DNA from: Bradyrhizobium viridifuturi
GTDB taxonomy: Bacteria > Pseudomonadota > Alphaproteobacteria > Rhizobiales > Xanthobacteraceae
DNA length: 64,000 nucleotides
Direction: 5' to 3'
Assembly: GCF_001238275.1 (NCBI RefSeq)
Contig: NZ_LGTB01000004.1
Span: 232,267 to 296,266, forward strand
Part shown: positions 57,668 to 64,000 of the stretch, piece after piece
How positions within the stretch are numbered: the first letter of the stretch is position 1
Layout: each line of letters starts with the position of its first letter
Translations under genes and position numbers: made by a program
Notes under the pieces: generated by a model
What the model was told of the DNA's origin: nothing
Seen by the model: the letters and a program-made list of their open reading frames with translations, nothing else
Database searches by the model: none

Positions 57668-59011
57668 CTATTCGTGGCTGATGCGCCAGATCGTGCCGTT
57701 GCCGTCTTCGGAGACCAGCAGTGCACCGTCGCGCGCCACGGTCACGCCAACCGGTCGGCCCCAGACCTGGTTGTCGCCGATGACAAAGCCGGTGACGAAA
57801 TCCTCGTACTCGCCGGTCGGCACGCCGTCCTTCAACCTGATGCGAATGACCTTGTAGCCGGTGCGCTTCGACCGATTCCATGAGCCGTGTTCGGCGGCGA
57901 AGCCATCGCCGCGATACTCGGGCGGAAAACCGCTGCCGGTGTAGAAGGTCAGGCCGAGCGAGGCCGAGTGGGCCTGCAGCAGCACATCAGGAACCGTCAC
58001 CTTGTCTCTCAGGTCGGGCCGCTCGCCGGCATGCGCGGGATCGTCGTTGGCGCCGATATAGTACCAGGGCCAGCCGTAGAACGCGCCCTCGCGGATCCGG
58101 GTCACATAGTCAGGCACGAGGTTGTCACCGCGGCCGTCACGCTCGTTGGTCGAACACCATGGCACGCCGCTGCCCGGCTGGATTGCGAGGCCCACGCAAT
58201 TGCGGATACCCGTCGCAAACAGTTTCTGGTTCTTGCCGTCGGGATCGAACGCGAGCACGGCCGCGCGGTCGGTCTCAGATCCCCAGGCCGCGCCGAGCGC
58301 GTGGTCGCGGCTCCAGGCCTCGATGCCTTCCGGAGGCCGGCCGAGACCCTCACCCGCGTTACCTACGGATCCGACCGATACCAGCATCCGCTTGCCGTCG
58401 GGCGTGAACACGATGTCGCGCGTGGAATGGCCGTAGCCGTGCGGCAGCCGGGCGACGATCGTCTCGGGCGCTCCAGACGCCTTGAGATCGCCGTTGCGAT
58501 AGGCAAAGCGCACGACGCTGTCGGTGTTGGCGACATAGAGCCATTGCGGATTGTCGCCGTTCGGGAAGAACGCGATGCCGAACGGCCGGTTCAATCCGGT
58601 TGCGTAGACCTCATTGGTTGCAGCCTTGGTGGCGCCGTCGGCGCTGCGCAGGACACGGATGCGGCCCGGACCGGTTTCCGCGACGAAGATGTCGCCATTG
58701 GGCGCGGTCCGGATGATCCGGGGTCCGCTCAGTCCGCTCGCGAACAGCTCGATCTTGAATCCCGCCGGCACCTGCGGCACTGCAGAGGCAGGTCGCTGCA
58801 CGACTCGCGATGAATTGCTGCTGGAGGCCGTCGCGCCTGGCTTCGGCAAGTCCTGCGGCGTGATCAGACGAACCGTGCCCGGCCTGTCGCGCTGCCAGTC
58901 GCCGAACGCTTCCGCGCCTTTCAGCACGGGTTCAGCGTTCGCTCGCGCGATGCTGATCGCTGCAAGGATGGCAACCGACAGAGTCACGCTGGCCAGATTT
59001 GTCTTGGGCAT
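57668..59011 (-). CDS. PQQ-dependent sugar dehydrogenase, L-sorbosone dehydrogenase-like
   Basis: 447 residues from ATG 59011. Sec signal (AILAAISIARANA). Six-bladed propeller: GFKIELFASGLSGPRIIRT, NGDIFVAETGPGRIRVL, GLNRPFGIAFFPNG, GYGHSTRDIVFTPDGKRMLVSVGS, EGAFYGWPWYYIG, FAAEHGSWNRSKRTGYKVIR and DNQVWGRPVGVTVARDG. This matches soluble glucose/sorbosone dehydrogenases, which oxidise aldoses in the periplasm with PQQ. Single gene. Confidence 0.9.
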   Translation of the reverse strand: MPKTNLASVTLSVAILAAISIARANAEPVLKGAEAFGDWQRDRPGTVRLITPQDLPKPGATASSSNSSRVVQRPASAVPQVPAGFKIELFASGLSGPRIIRTAPNGDIFVAETGPGRIRVLRSADGATKAATNEVYATGLNRPFGIAFFPNGDNPQWLYVANTDSVVRFAYRNGDLKASGAPETIVARLPHGYGHSTRDIVFTPDGKRMLVSVGSVGNAGEGLGRPPEGIEAWSRDHALGAAWGSETDRAAVLAFDPDGKNQKLFATGIRNCVGLAIQPGSGVPWCSTNERDGRGDNLVPDYVTRIREGAFYGWPWYYIGANDDPAHAGERPDLRDKVTVPDVLLQAHSASLGLTFYTGSGFPPEYRGDGFAAEHGSWNRSKRTGYKVIRIRLKDGVPTGEYEDFVTGFVIGDNQVWGRPVGVTVARDGALLVSEDGNGTIWRISHE

Positions 59012-59165
59012 ATGCTCCTCGCGCGATGTCCCTGTCAGTTGCAGAGTTCATAGCGCGGTTGGACCGCTCGCTGCGGTCACAATGTCGTCTGGCTCGTTGT
59101 CGGCTCGTTGTGGTTGCAGGCGCTGCGTGTCGGATCGCCCGGCTTGACGATCGATATGCGTGGGA

Positions 59166-60665
59166 TCAAACCGCCCTGGAGCTGACCAACGGCTTGCGTT
59201 CGGCGGCCGCAGACAGGTCGCGGTAGGCCGCGGCTTCTCCAACCAGCGCCTTGAGTGGCACCGTGAGCCGGCAGATCAGGCCCTCGGCGCGCCAATCGAA
59301 GTCGGCCCGGCCGCCGAGCTGGGTTTCGATGCTGGCGATCACGCTTCGTGTGCCAAAACCCTTCTGCTTCGGCTTCGTCACCGGAGGCCCGCCGGATTCC
59401 ACCCAGGCCAGGATCAGCGTCTCGTCCTGCACTTCCCAGGTGATCGCGAGCCGACCTGGCAACACCGACAGGCTGCCGTATTTGGCGGAGTTGGTGACGA
59501 GCTCGTGCAGCGCCAGCGCCAACGTCTGCGCCGTCGCGGGCTGCAATTGCACCTCCGCGCCATCGATCTGGATCTGTCCTGCTTCGGAATAGGGCGCGAT
59601 CTCCTCGGTCACCAGCCGGCGGATTTCGGCGCCCTGCCAGCTCGACAGCGACAGCACGGTGTGCACGCGCGCCAGCGCCGTGATGCGGCCTTCGACCGCC
59701 CGCACATAGGCGGTGACATTCTGCGCGCGCGTCAGCCGCACGATCGATTGCGCCAGCGCGAGCGCGTTCTTGGCGCGGTGGTCGACCTCGCGGGTCAACA
59801 GGCTCTGCCGTTCCTCGGCCTTCTTGCGATCGGTGATATCGACGGTGACGCCGCTGACCCGCACCACCCTGCCGTTCCTGTCGCTGGTCGCCGCGGCCGT
59901 GCCGACGCACCAGCGCACCTCGCCGTCCGGCCGCATGACGCGGAATTCGGCCTCATAGGACGTCTGCCCCTTGCCGAACCCGGCCCAGGCCTGCCGCAGC
60001 TCCTCGACATCGTCGGGATGAAACAGCTGCTGGATGTTGTCCGACGTCAGCGCGAAGGATTTAGGATCGACGCCGAAGATCTTGTATTGCCCCTCGTCCC
60101 ACATCCAGTCGCCGTTGACCCAATCCCAGTCCCACGAGCCCATCTTGCCCGCGGCGATCGCCATGCTGCGGCGCGCCTCGCTCTCGACCAGCCGCGTGGT
60201 CGACTGCTCGAGCTCGGCGGTGCGTGCGCGCACTCGGTCCTCGAGCTCGGCATTGAGGCGTTCGAGCTGCCGCGTCTTGCGGTAGAGCTCGGCGAACACG
60301 CGAATTTTCGCACGCAACACTTCCGGCACGACCGGCACCGGGACGTAGTCGACCGCGCCCATCTCATAACCGCGCAGCCGGTCGATGTCGCTGACCTGGA
60401 TTGCCGAGATGAAGATCATCGCGGTCTTCTGGAAGCGCGGATGCTCGCGGATCATCGCCGCGAGCTCGAAACCGTCGAGCTCGGGCATGCAGACGTCGAC
60501 CAGGATGACCGCGACTTCGTTCTTGAGCAGGAACTCGAGCGCCTCGCGACCCGACGAGGCGGCGACGAGCGTTTCGCCGAGCTCCTTCAGGATGACCTCG
60601 TAGGCCAGTAATTTGGCCGGCTGGTCATCGACCAGAAGGATGTTTACCTTTTCATGGTCCATCAT
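59166..60665 (-). CDS. Receiver-PAS-HWE histidine kinase
   Basis: 499 residues. Receiver domain at about 8-125 (NILLVDDQPAKL, VILVDVCMPELDG, Lys replaced at the usual place by the SAIQVSD region). A coiled linker follows, then a PAS domain at about 165-290 (WDEGQYKIFGVDP, FRVMRPDGEVRW). The HWE/HisKA_2 kinase begins REVDHRAKNALALAQSIV (His accepts phosphate) and continues HELVTNSAKYGSLS and WVESGGPPV. It lies 13 bp after the poly-HAMP hybrid kinase in the same direction and probably accepts phosphate from it. Confidence 0.92.
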   Translation of the reverse strand: MMDHEKVNILLVDDQPAKLLAYEVILKELGETLVAASSGREALEFLLKNEVAVILVDVCMPELDGFELAAMIREHPRFQKTAMIFISAIQVSDIDRLRGYEMGAVDYVPVPVVPEVLRAKIRVFAELYRKTRQLERLNAELEDRVRARTAELEQSTTRLVESEARRSMAIAAGKMGSWDWDWVNGDWMWDEGQYKIFGVDPKSFALTSDNIQQLFHPDDVEELRQAWAGFGKGQTSYEAEFRVMRPDGEVRWCVGTAAATSDRNGRVVRVSGVTVDITDRKKAEERQSLLTREVDHRAKNALALAQSIVRLTRAQNVTAYVRAVEGRITALARVHTVLSLSSWQGAEIRRLVTEEIAPYSEAGQIQIDGAEVQLQPATAQTLALALHELVTNSAKYGSLSVLPGRLAITWEVQDETLILAWVESGGPPVTKPKQKGFGTRSVIASIETQLGGRADFDWRAEGLICRLTVPLKALVGEAAAYRDLSAAAERKPLVSSRAV

Positions 60666-60678
60666 GTTCGATCGCCGA

Positions 60679-63600
60679 TCAGCGGTGCAGCCACATGCGG
60701 ATCGCCAGCAGCAGTTGCTCTGTGTTCACGGGTTTCGCCAGATAGTCGGATGCGCCTGCTTCCAGGCATTTCTCGCGGTCGCCCTTCATCGCCTTTGCGG
60801 TCAGCGCAATGATCGGCAGCCGCGCAAAGGCGGGGTTTTGCCGGATGGCGCCGATGGTCTGGTAACCGTCCATCTGCGGCATCATGATGTCCATCAGCAC
60901 GATCGCGATCTTCGGATTGGACTCGACCAGCGAGATCGCCTCGTGACCCGTTGTCGCAGTCAACACCTTCATACCTCGCCGCTCCAGCACGCTCGACAGC
61001 GCGAAGATGTTGCGGGCGTCGTCGTCGACCAGGAGCGCGGTCTTGCCAATAAGATCCTCGTCGGAACTATTGAGCTTCTCGAGCATCCTCTGTTTTTCGA
61101 CGGGCAATTCCGTGATCACACGGTGCAGGAACAGTGACGTTTCGTCGAGCAGACGCTCGGGCGACTCGACGCCCTTGACGACGATGCTGCGTGCCATCGT
61201 GTGCAGTTCCGCGTCCTCCTCCGCCGAAAGTTCCCGGCCGGTAAACACGACAACGGGAATATTGGAGAGCGTTTCGTCCTTGCGGATTTGATCCAGCACC
61301 TCGAAACCGCTCATGTCGGGCAGGCGCAGATCGAGCACGACGCAATCGCACGGGTTCTCGCGCAGCGTCGAGAGCGCCCCTGCCCCGGTGCCGCTGGTCA
61401 CGATCTCGATATCCTCGTGCCCAAGCAACTCGGTGATGCTGAGCTGCTCCGCCGCATTGTCCTCGACGATCAGCAGCCGCTTGCGACGCGGCCTGGCGTA
61501 TTCCTTGATCTGCGACAGCGCCGCGCTGACGCCTTCGGTCGTGGTCGGCTTGTTGACGAAAGAGAACGCGCCACGCGCCAGCGCATGTTGGCGGTCCTCG
61601 TCGAGCGTAATGATCTGGACCGGAATGTGACGGGTCAGCGGATTGTGCTTGAGCTGGCTCAGCACGGTCCAGCCGAGCATGTCGGGCAGGAAGACGTCGA
61701 GCGAGACCGCACTTGGCTGGAACTGCTTGGCGAGATCGAGCGCCTCGGCGCCGCGGCTTGCGACCAACACCTTGAAGCCCTTGTCGCGCGCGAGGTCGAT
61801 CAGCACCCGCGCGTAATGCGGGTCGTCCTCGACGATCAGCAGGATGGTGTCGCCGGGCTCGAGATCGAGGCGGTCGTCCGGAAGCTGCTCGATCACACGC
61901 TCCTGCGTGCCCGAGACCTGCAGCGACGGTGCCGAAGTGTGCGGCATTTGTATCGGTTGGGTCTGCGGCCGCAATGCCACGGACGGCCCGGCATATTTCA
62001 GCGGCAGATAGAGCGTGAAGGTCGAGCCCTTGCCTGGCGCGCTGCGCAGATGGATCTCGCCGCCGAGCAGGCTCGCCAGCTCACGGCTGATGGCGAGGCC
62101 GAGACCCGTGCCGCCATATTTGCGGCTGGTACCGGCGTCGGCCTGCTGGAATGCCTCGAAGATCAGCTTCTGCTTGTCCTGCGGAATGCCGATGCCGGTA
62201 TCCGACACCTCGAACGCCACGACGGCGGGGGCAGCGTTGAGGATCGGATGCTCCGCGCTCCAGCCGCCGAGCGCGGCCGACACGGTCAGGCTGACGCCAC
62301 CATCCGCGGTGAACTTGAACGCATTCGAGAGCAGGTTCTTCAACACCTGCTGCAGCCGCTTGGAGTCGGTGACCATGCTGCGCGCAAGGTTGGTGTCGAC
62401 ATCGATGCTGAAGGACAGATGCCGGTTCTCCGCCTCATGCCGGAACGGCCGTCCAACCGTTTCGAGCAGGCTCGAGGTGAGAATTTCCTCGGCGTCGACC
62501 GTCACCGTGCCGGACTCGATCTTGGACAGATCGAGGATGTCGCTGATCAGATTCAACAGGTCGGTGCCGGCGCCATGAATCGTGCGGGCAAACTCGACCT
62601 GCTTGCCGGTCAGATTGCCGTCCGGATTCTCGGTGAGCTGCTGGCCCAGGATCAGGATCGAGTTCAGCGGCGTCCGCAGCTCGTGCGACATGTTGGCGAG
62701 GAATTCGGACTTGTACTTCGAGGTCAGCGACAGCTCGGTCGCCTTCTCTTCCAGCGCGCGGCGGGCCTGCTCGATTTCCTGGTTCTTGCGTTCGACGTCG
62801 ACGTTTCGTTCGGCGAGCTGCTGGGCCTTCTGCTCGAGCTGGTCGTTGGTCTGCTGCAATTCCTTCTGCTGGGTCTGCAACTCGCCGGCAAGCTGTTGCG
62901 ACTGCTTCAGCAGCGCCTCGGTCTGCATCGTCGCCTCGATGCTGTTGAGCACGATGCCGATGCTGTCGGTGAGCTGTTCGAGGAAGGTGATCTGCGAGGT
63001 CGTGAACGACGAGATCGAGGACAGCTCGATGACAGCCTTGACCTGGTTCTCGAACAGAACCGGGAATACGACGAGGTTCTTCGGCATGATCCGCATCAAG
63101 GCCGAATTGATCGGCACCGCATCACCGGGAATGTCGGAGACCAAGCGCTGGCGCTTGTCGAGCGCGCACTGGCCGATCAGTCCCTCGCCGAACTGGACGA
63201 TCTGCGGATGCGGGTTGCTGCTGTCGCTGGCGTAAGCCGACAACAGGCGGAGCTGCGCATTCTCGGGATTGTCGACCTGGTAGATCACGCCCATATGGGC
63301 GTTGATCAGCGGCGCAAGCTCGGTCAGCAGCAGGCGGCCGACGGTCGCAAGATCGCGCTGGCCCTGCAGCATGTTGGTGAAACGCGCCAGATTGGTCTTC
63401 AGCCAGTCCTGCTCGGTGTTGCGCTCCGTGGTGAGACGGAGGTTGCCGATCATGGTGTTGATGTTGTCCTTGAGCTCGGCGACCTCGCCGCGGACGTCGA
63501 CCTGGATCGAGCGCGTCAGGTCACCCTTGGTCACGGCGGTCGCCACTTCCGCGATCGCGCGCACCTGCGAGGTCAGGTTGGCCGCGAGCAGGTTGACGTT

Positions 63601-64000
63601 GCCGGTCAGGTCCTTCCAGGTGCCTTCGGTGCCGGGCACGTTGGCCTGACCGCCGAGCCGCCCTTCGACGCCGACTTCGCGCGCCACGCTGGTGACCTGT
63701 TCGGCAAAGGTCGCAAGCGTCTCGGTCATGTTGTTGATGGTGTCGGCGAGCGCGGCCACCTCGCCCTTCGATTTCACCGTCAGGTTCTGCTTCAGGTCGC
63801 CGTTGGCGACCGCGGTCACCACCTTGACGATGCCGCGCACCTGCTCGGTCAGGTTCGCCGCCATGACGTTGACGGTGTCGGTGAGGTCCTTCCAAGTGCC
63901 GGCGACGCCGCGCACCTCGGCCTGGCCGCCGAGCTTGCCCTCGGTGCCGACTTCGCGCGCCACGCGCGTCACCTCGCCGGCGAAGGCGTTGAGCTGGTCC
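60679..64000 (-). CDS. Poly-HAMP hybrid histidine kinase with three receivers, 5' end outside window
   Basis: The frame is open through base 64000, so at least 1106 residues are seen and the N-terminus is missing; GTG 63972 is an internal codon. Order: repeated HAMP units ([19 protein letters not shown] and related), a GAF domain ([20 protein letters not shown]), a long coiled coil and HisKA with [13 protein letters not shown]. HATPase_c follows with [10 protein letters not shown] and [13 protein letters not shown]. Three receivers end it: [38 protein letters not shown] and [19 protein letters not shown]. Tandem HAMP units plus a hybrid kinase resemble group III (Nik1-like) osmosensors. Sensing is probably cytoplasmic. 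Confidence 0.93.
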   Translation of the reverse strand, partial: DQLNAFAGEVTRVAREVGTEGKLGGQAEVRGVAGTWKDLTDTVNVMAANLTEQVRGIVKVVTAVANGDLKQNLTVKSKGEVAALADTINNMTETLATFAEQVTSVAREVGVEGRLGGQANVPGTEGTWKDLTGNVNLLAANLTSQVRAIAEVATAVTKGDLTRSIQVDVRGEVAELKDNINTMIGNLRLTTERNTEQDWLKTNLARFTNMLQGQRDLATVGRLLLTELAPLINAHMGVIYQVDNPENAQLRLLSAYASDSSNPHPQIVQFGEGLIGQCALDKRQRLVSDIPGDAVPINSALMRIMPKNLVVFPVLFENQVKAVIELSSISSFTTSQITFLEQLTDSIGIVLNSIEATMQTEALLKQSQQLAGELQTQQKELQQTNDQLEQKAQQLAERNVDVERKNQEIEQARRALEEKATELSLTSKYKSEFLANMSHELRTPLNSILILGQQLTENPDGNLTGKQVEFARTIHGAGTDLLNLISDILDLSKIESGTVTVDAEEILTSSLLETVGRPFRHEAENRHLSFSIDVDTNLARSMVTDSKRLQQVLKNLLSNAFKFTADGGVSLTVSAALGGWSAEHPILNAAPAVVAFEVSDTGIGIPQDKQKLIFEAFQQADAGTSRKYGGTGLGLAISRELASLLGGEIHLRSAPGKGSTFTLYLPLKYAGPSVALRPQTQPIQMPHTSAPSLQVSGTQERVIEQLPDDRLDLEPGDTILLIVEDDPHYARVLIDLARDKGFKVLVASRGAEALDLAKQFQPSAVSLDVFLPDMLGWTVLSQLKHNPLTRHIPVQIITLDEDRQHALARGAFSFVNKPTTTEGVSAALSQIKEYARPRRKRLLIVEDNAAEQLSITELLGHEDIEIVTSGTGAGALSTLRENPCDCVVLDLRLPDMSGFEVLDQIRKDETLSNIPVVVFTGRELSAEEDAELHTMARSIVVKGVESPERLLDETSLFLHRVITELPVEKQRMLEKLNSSDEDLIGKTALLVDDDARNIFALSSVLERRGMKVLTATTGHEAISLVESNPKIAIVLMDIMMPQMDGYQTIGAIRQNPAFARLPIIALTAKAMKGDREKCLEAGASDYLAKPVNTEQLLLAIRMWLHR

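Overview
The window is a high-GC alphaproteobacterial chromosome segment, most likely from Bradyrhizobium or a close Nitrobacteraceae relative. I infer this from the ntrY-ntrX-hfq-hflX order, from the rlpA / D,D-carboxypeptidase / tmk / holB / metG / tatD block, and from REP-like repeats of the type found in bradyrhizobia. No database search was possible, so all family names rest on motifs and architecture read from the sequence.

Layout. 1-4.7 kb: end of ntrY, ntrX, hfq, hflX. 4.7-9.3 kb: a Tat-exported D-amino-acid-oxidase-like protein with permuted domain order, mgtE, mazG, queC. 9.5-13.4 kb: a cobalt-type nitrile hydratase operon (accessory, beta, alpha), an enoyl-CoA hydratase and a DUF763 protein. 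14-18.2 kb: small membrane and envelope proteins, including a 24-residue microprotein, an MscS channel and a YihY-like protein. 18.5-24.4 kb: a TRAP transporter, an acyl-CoA ligase, MarR and nitroreductase, with a strong operator-like palindrome. 24.5-31.2 kb: a leftward housekeeping operon. 31.3-36 kb: epoxide hydrolase, rlpA, two microproteins, Nudix, a phosphatase and an outer-membrane barrel.

36.2-54.1 kb is a candidate genomic island. It starts at a tRNA-Ser gene and ends at a 12-bp copy of that tRNA's 3' end. Leftward genes encode a hypothetical protein, a collagen-like DUF4347 protein rich in Gly-Ala-Thr triplets, a Tat-exported zincin, a type I secretion ABC exporter and adaptor, and a Sel1-repeat protein. 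Rightward genes encode a 1432-residue glycosyltransferase/methyltransferase fusion and two more glycosyltransferases. I propose that these make, glycosylate and secrete a collagen-like glycoprotein. 54.1-64 kb holds a dehalogenase-like hydrolase facing an HxlR regulator across two operator-like repeats, a streptomycin-kinase-like protein, a sorbosone-dehydrogenase-like protein and a two-gene phosphorelay.

Quality warning. Seven genes (ntrX, probably hflX, mgtE, the DUF763 gene, the D,D-carboxypeptidase, the zincin and the collagen-like gene) can be restored by adding one G to a GGC context. One repeated type of error in unrelated genes, several of them housekeeping genes, points to systematic base-call error rather than gene decay. 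The gene calls here use the repaired frames and say so.
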